A stretch of DNA of 64,000 nucleotides from an uncultured Oscillospiraceae bacterium (GCA_910587395.1 CAJULJ010000007.1:1-64000), one strand, 5' to 3'; numbered from the stretch's first letter, positions 8,992 through 17,571 are shown. The notes: generated by a model not told the origin, from the sequence alone. Program-made: numbers and translations.

Positions 8992-10242
8992 ATGGTTTTG
9001 GAATATATGGATTTTGTATCCCGGCACGACCCCGAGGTGGGCGCGGCCATCAAGGCGGAGTACCAGCGCCAGTGCGACAACATTGAGCTCATCGCGTCGG
9101 AGAACATCGTATCCGAGGCGGTGCTTGCCGCCATGGGCAGCGTGCTGACCAATAAATACGCCGAGGGCTATCCCGGCAAGCGGTATTACGGCGGCTGTCA
9201 GTGCGTGGACGTGGCGGAGAACCTGGCCATTGACCGGGCGTGCCGGCTGTTCGGCGCGAAATTTGCCAATGTCCAGCCCCATTCCGGCGCTCAGGCCAAC
9301 TATGCCGTCTATATGGCCCTGTGCCAGCCTGGGGACACCGTGCTGGGCATGAACCTGGACCACGGCGGGCACCTGACCCATGGCAGTCCCGTGAACTTCT
9401 CCGGCAAGTATTTCAAAATGGAGGCTTACGGCGTGGACGAGGCCACCGGCCGCATTGACTACGATGCGCTGGAGAAGAAGGCCAAGGAGTGCAGACCAAA
9501 GATGATTATTGCGGGTGCATCCGCCTATCCCCGGATCATTGACTTCGAGCGCTGCCGCGCCATTGCTGATAAAGTGGGGGCCTATCTCTGGGTGGACATG
9601 GCTCACATCGCCGGGCTGGTGGCCGCGGGACTCCATCCGTCTCCCATTCCCTACGCGCATGTGACCTCCACTACCACACACAAGACGCTCCGGGGTCCCC
9701 GCGGCGGACTGTTGCTGACCAACGACGAGGAGCTGGCCAAAAAGCTGAACTCCGCCATTTTCCCCGGCTCCCAGGGTGGCCCGCTGATGCACGTCATTGC
9801 CGCCAAGGCCGTGGCTCTGGGTGAGGCGCTGACCTCTGAGTTCAAAGCCTATCAGGAGCAGATTGTGAAAAACTCCGCCGCTCTAGCCGACGGACTGACC
9901 AAGCGGGGCATGAAGCTGGTGTCCGACGGTACCGACAACCACCTGTCCCTCATTGACCTGCGGGATATGGGTGACCTGACCGGCAAAGAGCTGGAGCGCC
10001 GTTTGGACGAGGTGCGCATCACCGCCAATAAGAACAAGGTGCCCGGTGACCCCCGCTCTCCCTTCCAGACCAGCGGCCTGCGAGTGGGCAGCCCCGCCGT
10101 TACCAGCCGCGGCTTTGTGGAGGCGGATATGGACCAGGTGGCGGAGTATATCGCCCTGGCGGCCACCGACTTTGAGGCCAAAGCGGATTATATCCGAGAC
10201 GGTGTGGCGGAGCTGACGGCGAAGCATCCCATCTACTGCTGA
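8992..10242 (+). CDS. glyA: Serine hydroxymethyltransferase
   Basis: PLP enzyme (416 aa) converting serine and tetrahydrofolate to glycine and methylene-tetrahydrofolate, the main entry of one-carbon units. Motifs: [10 protein letters not shown] near the N terminus, the PLP-binding lysine in [15 protein letters not shown], and the C-terminal substrate region [15 protein letters not shown]. It is full length for the family. The next gene starts at its stop codon (TGATG overlap). Confidence 0.98.
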   Translation: MVLEYMDFVSRHDPEVGAAIKAEYQRQCDNIELIASENIVSEAVLAAMGSVLTNKYAEGYPGKRYYGGCQCVDVAENLAIDRACRLFGAKFANVQPHSGAQANYAVYMALCQPGDTVLGMNLDHGGHLTHGSPVNFSGKYFKMEAYGVDEATGRIDYDALEKKAKECRPKMIIAGASAYPRIIDFERCRAIADKVGAYLWVDMAHIAGLVAAGLHPSPIPYAHVTSTTTHKTLRGPRGGLLLTNDEELAKKLNSAIFPGSQGGPLMHVIAAKAVALGEALTSEFKAYQEQIVKNSAALADGLTKRGMKLVSDGTDNHLSLIDLRDMGDLTGKELERRLDEVRITANKNKVPGDPRSPFQTSGLRVGSPAVTSRGFVEADMDQVAEYIALAATDFEAKADYIRDGVAELTAKHPIYC

Positions 10243-10505
10243 TGGCGAAACATCCGAAATCAGAGCTGACCGCCATTCCTGGCGTGGGTGTAGATATGGC
10301 CGCGCATCTGAATGCGCTGGGCGTCGAGCGTATTGAGGACTTAAAAGGCAAGAACCCTGAGGCACTCTATGAAAAGGAATGCTGGCTCAAGGGCTGCAAA
10401 GTGGACCGCTGTGTACTCTATGTGTACCGTTTGGCGGCGGCCTACGCTGAGGGGCGCATTGAAAGCCCCGAACAATTGAAGTGGTGGAATTGGAAAGATA
10501 AATAG
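10242..10505 (+). CDS. Cdd1-like helix-hairpin-helix protein (pathogenicity-locus family)
   Basis: Small protein of 87 aa of the Cdd1 type first named from the Clostridioides difficile toxin locus border; the name implies no virulence role. It has a helix-hairpin-helix-like LTAIPGVGVDMAAHLNALGV, then LYEKECWLKGCKVDRCVLYVYR with conserved cysteines. Its ATG overlaps the glyA stop, so it is co-translated with glyA. A strong terminator follows. Molecular function is unknown; DNA binding is suggested only by the fold. Confidence 0.8.
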   Translation: MAKHPKSELTAIPGVGVDMAAHLNALGVERIEDLKGKNPEALYEKECWLKGCKVDRCVLYVYRLAAAYAEGRIESPEQLKWWNWKDK

Positions 10506-10516
10506 CGCCAACGCGC

Positions 10517-10553
10517 AAAAGCCCCGGCAGAACATTGCTGGGGCTTTTGATTT
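10517..10553 (+). terminator. Terminator after glyA operon
   Basis: AAAAGCCCCGGCA pairs with TGCTGGGGCTTTT across a 6-base loop and is followed by GATTT. Confidence 0.85.
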
Positions 10554-10565
10554 GAAAAGGTTCTA

Positions 10566-10594
10566 TTGCGAACGGTTGTATTATGTGGTATAAT
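10566..10594 (+). promoter_or_regulatory. rarA-DUF951-hisC promoter
   Basis: TTGCGA (10566-10571), a 17-base spacer and TATAAT (10589-10594), 32 bases before rarA. Confidence 0.7.
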
Positions 10595-10626
10595 GCCTTG
10601 GATACAAAAGAAGGGAGGGGCTGTCC

Positions 10627-11892
10627 ATGTACCAGCCGCTGGCGGACCGTATCCGCCCGCAAAACCTAGATGAGGTGCTGGGTCAAAGCCATATCTTGGG
10701 CCAGGATGGCCTGCTTCGCCGGGTGATTGACAGCGGAAAGATTCCGAACATGGTGTTTTATGGTCCCTCGGGCACCGGCAAGACTACCGTTGCAAATATC
10801 ATCGCGCAGCGTTCGGGCCGTACCCTGCGTCGGCTCAACGCCACCACCGCATCCCTGGCGGACGTTCGCGATGTGATGGACCAGGTGGGCACCCTGCTGG
10901 CACCAAATGGGGTGCTGCTGTACCTGGATGAGATTCAATACTTCAATAAAAAGCAGCAGCAATCCCTGCTGGAATTCATCGAAAATGGTAAGATCACCCT
11001 AATTGCATCCACCACAGAAAACCCCTACTTTACCATTTTTAATGCTATTTTGTCCCGTTCGACCGTGTTTGAGTTTAAAATGCTGACGGCAGAGGATCTT
11101 CTGCCCGCTGTGGACCGGGGCATTGCCCTTCAGGCGGCGGAGCTGGGTGTGGATGCTGTATGCGAACTTGGTGTGAGGGAGCATTTGGCGGCCTCCTGCG
11201 GCGGGGATGTGCGCAAGGCCCTTAACGCAGTGGAACTGCTGATGACCGCCAGCCGCATCCGGGATGGTATACTCACGATTACATTGGATGACACTAAGCT
11301 TGTGGCCCAGCGCTCCGCCATGCGGTATGACCGGGATGGGGACGACCATTTCGACATTGCTTCCGCACTGATGAAGTCCATGCGGGGCTCCGACCCGGAC
11401 GCGGCGCTTCACTACCTGGCCCGGCTGCTGGAGGCGGGGGATATGCTCACTGCCATCCGACGGATTTTGTGTTCTGCCAGTGAAGACATTGGCATGGCCT
11501 ATCCCCAGGCGGCATCCATTGTGAAATCCTGCGTGGACAGTGCGCTTCAGCTGGGGCTGCCTGAGGCGCGCCTTCCCTTGGCGCAGGCGGTTATCCTGCT
11601 GGCCACCGCGCCCAAGTCCAATAGTGTGCTGATGGCCATCGACGCAGCCATGGCCGATGTGCGCGCGGGCAGAACGGGGGATTATCCCCGGCATTTGCAG
11701 AATGTTCACGCGGATGGTGCGGGTTTTGAGCGGGAGCAGGGCTATCTCTACCCCCACAGCTTCCCCAATCATTGGGTAGAGCAGCAGTACCTTCCGGATG
11801 CCATCAGGAGCCATGTGTACTACGAGTATGGTCCCAACAAGACCGAGCAGGCGGCGAAGGTTTACTGGAGCAAAATCAAAGGAGACAGCTAA
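10627..11892 (+). CDS. rarA: Replication-associated recombination protein A (MgsA/RarA)
   Basis: AAA+ ATPase (421 aa) related to clamp-loader subunits, acting at stalled replication forks. It begins with the typical PLADRIRPQNLDEVLGQ, followed by Walker A GPSGTGKTT (about residue 45), Walker B YLDEIQYF, the sensor STTENPYF, and a C-terminal tetramerisation domain ending near YYEYGPNKTEQ. AGGGAGGGG precedes the ATG. It heads a unit with the DUF951 gene and hisC. Confidence 0.96.
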   Translation: MYQPLADRIRPQNLDEVLGQSHILGQDGLLRRVIDSGKIPNMVFYGPSGTGKTTVANIIAQRSGRTLRRLNATTASLADVRDVMDQVGTLLAPNGVLLYLDEIQYFNKKQQQSLLEFIENGKITLIASTTENPYFTIFNAILSRSTVFEFKMLTAEDLLPAVDRGIALQAAELGVDAVCELGVREHLAASCGGDVRKALNAVELLMTASRIRDGILTITLDDTKLVAQRSAMRYDRDGDDHFDIASALMKSMRGSDPDAALHYLARLLEAGDMLTAIRRILCSASEDIGMAYPQAASIVKSCVDSALQLGLPEARLPLAQAVILLATAPKSNSVLMAIDAAMADVRAGRTGDYPRHLQNVHADGAGFEREQGYLYPHSFPNHWVEQQYLPDAIRSHVYYEYGPNKTEQAAKVYWSKIKGDS

Positions 11893-11906
11893 GGAGGGCG
11901 GTTTTT

Positions 11907-12104
11907 GTGCCCATGGATATTCATACCGGCGATGTGCTGGAACTGAAAAAGACCCATCCCTGCGGCAGCAAAGAGTGGAAGGTGCTTCGGGTGGGCATGG
12001 ACTTTAAGCTGAAATGCCTGGGGTGCGGTCACGAGGTAATGACGCCCCGGAGCAAGGCGGAGAAATCCATCAAAAAGATAAAACGGGAGGACGAGGCTCT
12101 ATGA
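11907..12104 (+). CDS. DUF951 (YyzM-like) small zinc-ribbon-like protein
   Basis: Protein of 65 aa with the DUF951 pattern: VLELKKTHPCGSKEWKV, then MDFKLKCLGCGHEVM. The three cysteines suggest a small metal site. A GTG at 11907 is 8-9 bases after AGGAGGG and is preferred over the ATG at 11913. The stop overlaps the hisC start (ATGA). Function is unknown; relatives occur widely in Firmicutes. Confidence 0.85.
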   Translation: MPMDIHTGDVLELKKTHPCGSKEWKVLRVGMDFKLKCLGCGHEVMTPRSKAEKSIKKIKREDEAL

Positions 12105-13156
12105 ACAGGTTCTGGAGTAAACGAATTCAGGACGTCGTGCCATACACCCCCGGAGAGCAGCCTAAGGACCGTCAGCTTATCAAGCTAAACACCAATGAAT
12201 GCCCCTATCCGCCATCTCCTAAGGCGATTGAGGCCATTAAAGCGGCGGCAGGGGATACGCTGCGGCTTTATCCGGATCCGGAATGTGTGGAACTGCGTGC
12301 GGCTATTGCCAAGCGCGAGGGATTGGACATCAATCAAGTGTTCTGCGGCAATGGCTCGGATGAGATTTTGGCCTTTGCGTTTCAGGCATTTTTTGACCCG
12401 GAGCGGGAGGTGGTGTTTCCCAGAATCACCTATAGCTTTTATCCCGTTTACACCGATTTTTTTGGATTAAAGCGTCGGGAAGTGCCTATGAACCCGGATT
12501 TTTCCGACCCAATCGACCTGCTGTGCGGACAGAACGGCGGCGTGGTGCTGGCAAATCCGAACGCCCCTACTGGTATTGCTGTGGGACTGGAGGTTGTGGA
12601 AAAGCTGCTGAAGGCCAACCCGGATGTGGTGGTCATCGTGGATGAGGCTTATGTGGATTTTGGCGCGGAAAGTGCTGCGAAGCTCATTAACCGTTACCCC
12701 AACCTGCTGGTTGTTCAGACCACCTCCAAGTCCCGAGCGCTGGCAGGGCTGCGGGTTGGCTGGGCCATGGGCGATGCGGGGTTGATCGACGGTCTGCGCT
12801 GTGTGCGGGACTCCATCAACTCTTACACTGTAGATCGGCTGGCTCAAGCGGGCGCGGCAGCGGCGATTCAGGATGAGGATTATTTCCAATCTGTCCGCGT
12901 GAAGGTTATGAAAACGAGAAAATGGGTGGAAAGTGCCTTAAAGGAAAAAGGCTTTACAGTTCTTCCGAGCCAAGCAAATTTTCTGTTTGTCAGATGCCCG
13001 GGACATGCAGGAAAGGAGCTTTTGGACGGCCTGCGGGAGCGGGGTGTGCTGGTGCGCTGGTGGGACAAGCCGGACATCAAGGATTGGCTGCGTATCAGCA
13101 TCGGAACGGATGAAGAGATGACGGTCTTAATAGCCGGACTGAAAGAATTGATGTGA
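12101..13156 (+). CDS. hisC: Histidinol-phosphate aminotransferase
   Basis: PLP-dependent class I/II aminotransferase (351 aa) making histidinol phosphate. Motifs: KLNTNECPYPPSP near the start, NPNAPTG, VDEAYVDF, and the PLP lysine in TTSKSRALAGLRVGW. The ATG at 12101 has GGGAGG (12085-12090) upstream and overlaps the previous stop. It lies about 20 kb from the main his operon, which lacks hisC, so it probably completes that pathway. A strong terminator follows. Confidence 0.93.
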   Translation: MNRFWSKRIQDVVPYTPGEQPKDRQLIKLNTNECPYPPSPKAIEAIKAAAGDTLRLYPDPECVELRAAIAKREGLDINQVFCGNGSDEILAFAFQAFFDPEREVVFPRITYSFYPVYTDFFGLKRREVPMNPDFSDPIDLLCGQNGGVVLANPNAPTGIAVGLEVVEKLLKANPDVVVIVDEAYVDFGAESAAKLINRYPNLLVVQTTSKSRALAGLRVGWAMGDAGLIDGLRCVRDSINSYTVDRLAQAGAAAAIQDEDYFQSVRVKVMKTRKWVESALKEKGFTVLPSQANFLFVRCPGHAGKELLDGLRERGVLVRWWDKPDIKDWLRISIGTDEEMTVLIAGLKELM

Positions 13157-13166
13157 ATAAGATTGT

Positions 13167-13204
13167 GGCCCGCCGGAAATCCGGCGGGCCGCTTTTTTAT
13201 TTTC
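13167..13204 (+). terminator. Terminator after hisC
   Basis: Perfect 10-bp stem GGCCCGCCGG / CCGGCGGGCC with an AAAT loop, followed by GCTTTTTTATTTT. Confidence 0.92.
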
Positions 13205-13215
13205 ATTGGACTTGC

Positions 13216-13249
13216 TTCGGCTTTTTTTGATGGAGGAAGGGACTATAAT
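13216..13249 (+). promoter_or_regulatory. Candidate Spo0A-type promoter of spoIIGA-sigE
   Basis: A perfect TATAAT at 13244-13249 lacks a -35 at 17 bases. A near-match to an inverted 0A box (TTCGGCT, 13216-13222, 6 of 7) sits about 22 bases upstream, as in the wide-spaced Spo0A-dependent spoIIG promoter of Bacillus subtilis. Confidence 0.4.
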
Positions 13250-13281
13250 TTTGGACAGACTGGTGAGAGGAGGCTGGCCCT

Positions 13282-14115
13282 GTGACGGTGGTTTACGTAG
13301 ATCTGCTGTTTTTGCTGAATCTGATCGCCAACTATCTGCTGCTGCTGGCGGTAGGCCGGATGGCGGGGACGGCTCTACTGCGCTGGCGGATTGGCCTGGG
13401 TGCTGCTGCTGGAGCGCTGTATGCGGCGCTGGTTTTCCTCCCTGGGCTGACGTGGCTGGCGCACTGGTCCTGTAAGTTGGCGGCAGGAGTGTTGATAACC
13501 CTTATCGCTTACGGTGGAGAGCGGCATCTCCTGCGAGTTACGGTGCTTTTTTTTGGTGCTTCAGCCGCCCTGGCGGGAGCGGTATTGGGATTAGAGCTTC
13601 TGGGAAATGTGTCGCTGACCTTGGAGCATGGAGTTTTTTATACACCGCTTGACATCCGGCTGCTTCTATTGGTGTTTGTGGCGTGCTATTTTGTGCTGTC
13701 CCTGTTTTTTCGCCGAACGGGGCGGCGCCGGAATGAGCTGGCCCAATTGAAAATCGTTTTTGATACAGGTGCAGTTGATTTGAACGCCCTGCGGGATACA
13801 GGGCACACGCTTACGGACCCCGCCGACAACCGTCCGGTGGTGGTGGTCTGCTGGCAGACGCTGGCCGGGATTTTGCCCAGTTGGGCAGACCCATCCGACC
13901 CAATTCAGTCAGTGGAGCGATGCCACGCCGCTGGGTCCCATCAGGCTCGGCTGCTGCCCTATCGGGCGGTGGGGGTGGAGTGTGGGATGCTGCTGGCACT
14001 ACGCGCCCGGCAGGTTATGGTGGATGGAAAGCCGCTGGGACAGCTGCTGGTGGCGCTGTCTCCCACGACGGTGGACGATGGCGGAGGGTATCAAGCATTG
14101 ATTGGAGGAATTTAA
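13282..14115 (+). CDS. spoIIGA: Sigma-E processing peptidase SpoIIGA
   Basis: Membrane-bound aspartic-type protease (277 aa) that activates pro-sigma-E in the mother cell after septation. The N-terminal half has about five transmembrane helices (start [19 protein letters not shown]). The cytoplasmic C-terminal half has the protease signature DTGHTLTDP (about residues 173-181) and ends in YQALIGGI. The start is GTG at 13282, with GAGAGGAGG upstream. The adjacent sigE gene begins one base after its stop. Confidence 0.95.
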   Translation: MTVVYVDLLFLLNLIANYLLLLAVGRMAGTALLRWRIGLGAAAGALYAALVFLPGLTWLAHWSCKLAAGVLITLIAYGGERHLLRVTVLFFGASAALAGAVLGLELLGNVSLTLEHGVFYTPLDIRLLLLVFVACYFVLSLFFRRTGRRRNELAQLKIVFDTGAVDLNALRDTGHTLTDPADNRPVVVVCWQTLAGILPSWADPSDPIQSVERCHAAGSHQARLLPYRAVGVECGMLLALRARQVMVDGKPLGQLLVALSPTTVDDGGGYQALIGGI

Positions 14116-14116
14116 A

Positions 14117-14839
14117 GTGCTTTTGACCAATACATATATGTGGCTATACCGTTTGCTGACTCGTCTTGGCATACCGCTTCATGGGTCGCTTCACTACATT
14201 GGCGGCAGCGATACGCTGCCCGCACCGTTGACCCGGGAGGAGGAGGGGCGCCTGCTGGTCCAGCTGGAGGGGGAGGATAGCCGTGAGGAGGCGCGCGCGC
14301 GCCTGATTGAGCATAACCTTCGGCTGGTGGTATACATAGCCAGGCGGTTTGAGAACACAGGTGTCGGAATCGAGGACCTGATTTCCATCGGGACCATCGG
14401 ACTCATCAAAGCAGTAGAGACATATAAACCGGCCAAAAATATTAAGCTGGCTACCTATGCTTCCCGGTGTATTGAGAACGAGATTTTGATGTACCTGCGG
14501 AAAAATGCCAACCGAAGGGGAGAGGTGTCTCTGGACGAGCCACTGAACACTGACTGGGACGGCAATGAGCTGCTGTTGTCTGATGTGTTGGGCACAGACA
14601 GCGACAGCATCGAAAAGCCACTGGAGGACGATGTGGACCGTGACCTGCTGTTCACCGCCATCACCCGCTTGTCTCCTCGAGAGCGTACCATTATCACCAT
14701 GCGTTTTGGGTTGGACGGAAAGCGGGAGCGAACCCAGAAGGAGGTAGCCGATCAGCTGGGTATCAGTCAATCTTATATCTCCCGGCTGGAAAAACGCATC
14801 ATTGACCGGTTGAAAAAGGAGATATTACGGATGATGTAA
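14117..14839 (+). CDS. sigE: RNA polymerase sigma-E (pro-form)
   Basis: Early mother-cell sporulation sigma factor (240 aa). The basic/hydrophobic pro-sequence runs to [13 protein letters not shown], where SpoIIGA cuts in the Bacillus protein. Region 2 includes [16 protein letters not shown] and [18 protein letters not shown]; region 4 includes [20 protein letters not shown]. An in-frame TTG exists at 14102, but GGAGGA (14104-14109) is spaced for GTG at 14117. Its target consensus is found at 41138-41164 in this window. Confidence 0.96.
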   Translation: MLLTNTYMWLYRLLTRLGIPLHGSLHYIGGSDTLPAPLTREEEGRLLVQLEGEDSREEARARLIEHNLRLVVYIARRFENTGVGIEDLISIGTIGLIKAVETYKPAKNIKLATYASRCIENEILMYLRKNANRRGEVSLDEPLNTDWDGNELLLSDVLGTDSDSIEKPLEDDVDRDLLFTAITRLSPRERTIITMRFGLDGKRERTQKEVADQLGISQSYISRLEKRIIDRLKKEILRMM

Positions 14840-14911
14840 GGCCAAAAAGCAAGACATGCAAAGTCAATCGAAAGCGGTCTGACGATAAAAAATATAGCCT
14901 GCTCTGCCGCC

Positions 14912-14939
14912 GTATGAAAGGGCGCTCATCGGAAATACT
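14912..14939 (+). promoter_or_regulatory. Candidate forespore (sigma-F/G) promoter of sigG
   Basis: GTATG (14912-14916) and GGAAATACT (14931-14939) fit the forespore -35 and the sigma-F -10 pattern GGNRANANT. The 14-base spacer is slightly short. The site is about 37 bases before the sigG start. Confidence 0.4.
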
Positions 14940-14975
14940 GATTTTGAATCCATTCCGAGTAGTGAGGTGTCTGTG

Positions 14976-15746
14976 GTGCAGGGCAAGGTAGAGATATGCG
15001 GAGTCAACACCGCTAAGCTGAAGGTGCTGAAAAGTGAGGAGAGCATGGAGCTGCTGCGCCGGGCCAGGGCAGGGGACATGCAGGCCAGGGAGGAGCTTAT
15101 CTCCGGTAACCTTCGGCTGGTGCTGTCCGTGATTCAGAAATTCGCCGGACGGGGAGAAAATGTGGATGACCTGTTTCAGGTGGGCTGTATCGGGCTCATC
15201 AAAGCAATTGACAATTTTAATATTGAGATGGATGTGCGTTTTTCCACCTATGGGGTTCCGATGATCGTGGGAGAGATCCGGCGCTATCTCCGTGACAACA
15301 GCGCCATTCGGGTGTCTCGGTCGGTACGGGATACTGCATACCGGGTGCTCCAGGCCAAGGAGAAGTACATGGCGGAGCACCAGAAGGAGCCGACTGTGGA
15401 CGAAATCGCCCAGATTTTAGAGCTGCGGCGAGAGGATGTGGTGATGGCGCTGGATGCGGTGGTGGACCCGGTGTCCTTATTCGAGCCGGTGTACTCCGAC
15501 GGAGGGGACACCGTGTGTGTGATGGACCAGGTGAAGGACAAGAAAAACACCGACGAAGCATGGCTGGAGCATATCGCTTTGGAGGACGCGATCAGCAAGC
15601 TGGATGAGCGCGAACGGCGCATCCTTGCCCTGCGCTTTTTCCAAGGTAAAACGCAAATGGAGGTGTCTGCCGAGGTTGGTATATCCCAGGCCCAGGTATC
15701 GCGTTTGGAAAAGAACGCGCTGAACCGGATCCGAAAAGAACTGTAA
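14976..15746 (+). CDS. sigG: RNA polymerase sigma-G
   Basis: Late forespore sigma factor (256 aa). It matches the Bacillus protein almost throughout: KVEICGVNTAKL at the start, NLRLVLSVIQKF, VDDLFQVGCIGLIKAIDNF, VPMIVGEIRRYLRDN and KTQMEVSAEVGISQAQVSRLEK. Three GTG codons (14967, 14973, 14976) could start it. I chose 14976 because GAGG (14964-14967) is 8 bases away and the product then begins like SigG. Tandem placement after sigE is the conserved Firmicutes order. Confidence 0.94.
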   Translation: MQGKVEICGVNTAKLKVLKSEESMELLRRARAGDMQAREELISGNLRLVLSVIQKFAGRGENVDDLFQVGCIGLIKAIDNFNIEMDVRFSTYGVPMIVGEIRRYLRDNSAIRVSRSVRDTAYRVLQAKEKYMAEHQKEPTVDEIAQILELRREDVVMALDAVVDPVSLFEPVYSDGGDTVCVMDQVKDKKNTDEAWLEHIALEDAISKLDERERRILALRFFQGKTQMEVSAEVGISQAQVSRLEKNALNRIRKEL

Positions 15747-15828
15747 AGGGAAAACCGGATACAGAAAGCTGCCTCTCAAATCCGCTGGAGGGATTGTGAG
15801 ATGTTTTTGATTCAAATTACTTTAGTTA

Positions 15829-15869
15829 TCTTTCTTTATAGCTCTTTTAAAGAGAGCTATAAAGAAAGA
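15829..15869. repeat. 17-bp perfect inverted repeat after sigG
   Basis: AT-rich arms at 15829-15845 and 15853-15869 (CTTTCTTTATAGCTCT and complement) with a 7-base loop. No T-run follows in either direction, so it is not a standard terminator. Confidence 0.7.
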
Positions 15870-16096
15870 AATAATTTATAAAGGAACACTATACTACTGA
15901 CTCCTGCAGGACTTTCCAGGCTTTTTGGCCCAGCTTTTGAGGCTGGCCCAACAGCCTGGGTGACAAAAGGCAATTGGATTAGGGAAAACTATTGGGGGCC
16001 CCAACAAGAACGCTTCGCGTTCGCATGGCCATACAATGCTTTGCACTTAAGGCCAGGGGAACGGCCTGCTGCGGCGTACCTCTTTGGGGGGCACTT
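15870..16096. other. Structured non-coding stretch downstream of sigG
   Basis: No convincing gene. Several hairpins follow one another: CCAGGCT...AGCCTGG (about 15918-15957) enclosing GGCC-CAGC/GCTGGCC, GAACGC-ttc-GCGTTC near 16010, and AGGCC...GGCCT near 16051. It could be the 3' region of the minus-strand gene, a repeat element or an RNA; I cannot tell which. Confidence 0.4.
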
Positions 16097-16597
16097 TTAT
16101 TCGCCCCAAGAGTATTGTTCCACGGCGATAACCAGCGAATTGCTATACACGTAGAATTGATATGGACGCAGGCCGTCATCGATTTCAATGACCTCGCCGC
16201 CACGAAATTCCATGTCCGGAATGACATCGCTGAGGCGGTAATCCCGCATGTTTTCGAAGAACTGCTTCGCTGTGAGGCCGAGTGTAGCAACTGCTTTCAC
16301 CTCATAGCGGCAGCGTTCGGGGCTGATGCACTTCTTGGGACGGGCTTCCCATGCCTCTCGCGTCAGGCAATCCATGAAGCGGTGCCTGTCATCGATGAAG
16401 TAATAGACGCGGCAAATTGGCGGCGAAATCAGCCTTGGACACCACGATTTTGGGTATGTAGGCCCGGACCTGGGGAACCGTTTTGGCTTCCGTTTGCTGG
16501 GAAACCCGTCGCAGTAGTAGGTGGGGGCCAGCGATGGCCCGACCTGCAGGAGATAGGGGCAGTCCCGGCATCGGAACCTTGGAAATAGAGAGCGCAT
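16097..16597 (-). CDS. Unrecognised protein with paired cysteines
   Basis: Open frame of 166 aa. GAGGTG lies 8 bases before the ATG at 16597, which supports a real gene. It begins MRSLFPRFRCRDCPYLLQ with a CxxC, has further Cys around residues 28 and 53, a middle segment CLTREAWEARPKKCISPERC, and an acidic C-terminal half (GGEVIEIDDGLRPYQFYVYSNS). The cysteine spacing suggests metal binding, but I do not recognise the family. It lies downstream of the sigma-like gene, on the same strand. Confidence 0.6.
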   Translation of the reverse strand: MRSLFPRFRCRDCPYLLQVGPSLAPTYYCDGFPSKRKPKRFPRSGPTYPKSWCPRLISPPICRVYYFIDDRHRFMDCLTREAWEARPKKCISPERCRYEVKAVATLGLTAKQFFENMRDYRLSDVIPDMEFRGGEVIEIDDGLRPYQFYVYSNSLVIAVEQYSWGE

Positions 16598-16702
16598 GAT
16601 TTTTCACCTCGCATTCGTGTTGGGGCAACAGAAAACTTTGTTGGTAGCGGCACTCGGAATTCCGGACTGTGCCGTATTCGCCTTGGGGCAAGTTTGGTAT
16701 CA

Positions 16703-16740
16703 TTTCTCCCATAGAGGCTTTCCCATTATTATGGGAGAAA
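16703..16740. repeat. 10-bp perfect inverted repeat
   Basis: TTTCTCCCAT (16703-16712) and ATGGGAGAAA (16731-16740) flank an 18-base loop, between the sigma-like gene and the Cys-containing gene. Confidence 0.6.
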
Positions 16741-16757
16741 TTGCGTTTTTTTCGTTT

Positions 16758-17180
16758 TCAGCTCTCCGTCAGCTTTTCGGAGAGCCTCTTTTTTGCCCGC
16801 CAGATGGCCTTTTGCACGGCGTCTTTCTTCATGTGGAGCATCCCGGCGATTTCTTCTGCTGTGTAGCTGGCCCAGAAACGGAGCAGCAGCACATCCCTGT
16901 CCCGGGGTGGGAGCTGGGAGATGGCCTCCATCACGCCCAACCGTTCGGGATGAACCTGCGCCGCCTTCATATTGCTGACATCCAACGGCTCGCAGTGTGG
17001 CCGGCTCCGGTAGAGGTCAATGGCCCGATGCTTGGCGGTGAGAGCAACATAGGCTTTCGTGGCGGGGGAGTCGATATCCCCCAGCTTTTCCATGTGGGGA
17101 AGCAGGTAGAGCAGCGCTTGCTGCGCGGCGTCCTCAGCGTCGGCGGGATTTTGCAGTATCTCCATGGCGATGTGGCACAT
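16758..17180 (-). CDS. ECF-like sigma factor, N terminus possibly disrupted
   Basis: The 140 aa cover sigma region 2 (MEILQNPADAEDAAQQALLYLLPHMEKL) and region 4 (DRDVLLLRFWASYTAEEIAGMLHMKKDAVQKAIWRAKKRL). In the same frame upstream of the first ATG, the codons still read A-E-Q-L-F-E-K-Y-W-H-L, which looks like genuine region 2.1, until a TAG. No ATG, GTG or TTG occurs in that extension. Either translation starts internally at 17180 or the gene has lost its start through mutation. Cognate anti-sigma gene not seen. Confidence 0.75.
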   Translation of the reverse strand: MCHIAMEILQNPADAEDAAQQALLYLLPHMEKLGDIDSPATKAYVALTAKHRAIDLYRSRPHCEPLDVSNMKAAQVHPERLGVMEAISQLPPRDRDVLLLRFWASYTAEEIAGMLHMKKDAVQKAIWRAKKRLSEKLTES

Positions 17181-17338
17181 GAGGTGCCAGTATTTCTCGA
17201 AAAGCTGTTCAGCCTATAATGCTAACGATTCCGATGCCCCCGAAGGAGAAAAAATGAGAGGATTGGCGGGGGCTTTGCCTGGGGGTGCGCACAAAAAAAG
17301 AGCCCAGGAAACGAATTCCTGGACCCCTTTTGCGGGTG
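17181..17338. other. Upstream region of the sigma-like gene
   Basis: It holds the frame remnant described for the sigma gene and the minus-strand terminator at 17293-17325. Nothing else is supported. Confidence 0.5.
17293..17325 (-). terminator. Minus-strand terminator
   Basis: GTCCAGGAA pairs with TTCCTGGGC (one G-T) around a short loop and is followed by TCTTTTTTT. It shares AGAGCCCAG with the terminator at 17572-17615. Confidence 0.8.
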
Positions 17339-17530
17339 CTATTTGAGTGAAAACATGTTCAAGATTGGAATGACAAGAACATCAAAAGCTGTTGCTGTGC
17401 TTTTTCGTTTGGCCCTTTTGTGTGGCTTATTTTGTCCTCCAGCGCACCCTCCCAAACTCACTCCCAACGCCCTCCCAACAGGGCTTGTCCAAAGAATGGT
17501 CAGGCACCGGCTCTCAATTTTTTCTCTCAA
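17339..17530 (-). CDS. Possible small basic protein between two terminators
   Basis: Frame of 63 aa starting at TTG (17530), with GGAGGG 3-4 bases upstream (short spacing). It contains a basic stretch NKPHKRAKRK and a hydrophobic tail FDVLVIPILNMF. A terminator follows within 14 bases and another precedes it, so it would form its own unit. Family not recognised; it may be chance or a remnant. Confidence 0.25.
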   Translation of the reverse strand: MREKIESRCLTILWTSPVGRALGVSLGGCAGGQNKPHKRAKRKSTATAFDVLVIPILNMFSLK

Positions 17531-17571
17531 AAACCCTCCGAATTACCCCGGCCCGCCGCCAAAAGGACAAC

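Noticed and set aside
15870..16096. SRP RNA, 6S RNA or tmRNA in the structured gap
   Set aside because: None of the conserved core sequences of these RNAs is visible.
15992..16588. 198-aa plus-strand frame opposite the Cys-containing gene
   Set aside because: No ribosome binding site; the minus frame has one at the right distance.
16596..17219. 207-aa plus-strand frame opposite the sigma-like gene
   Set aside because: The minus-strand frame has clear sigma regions 2 and 4.
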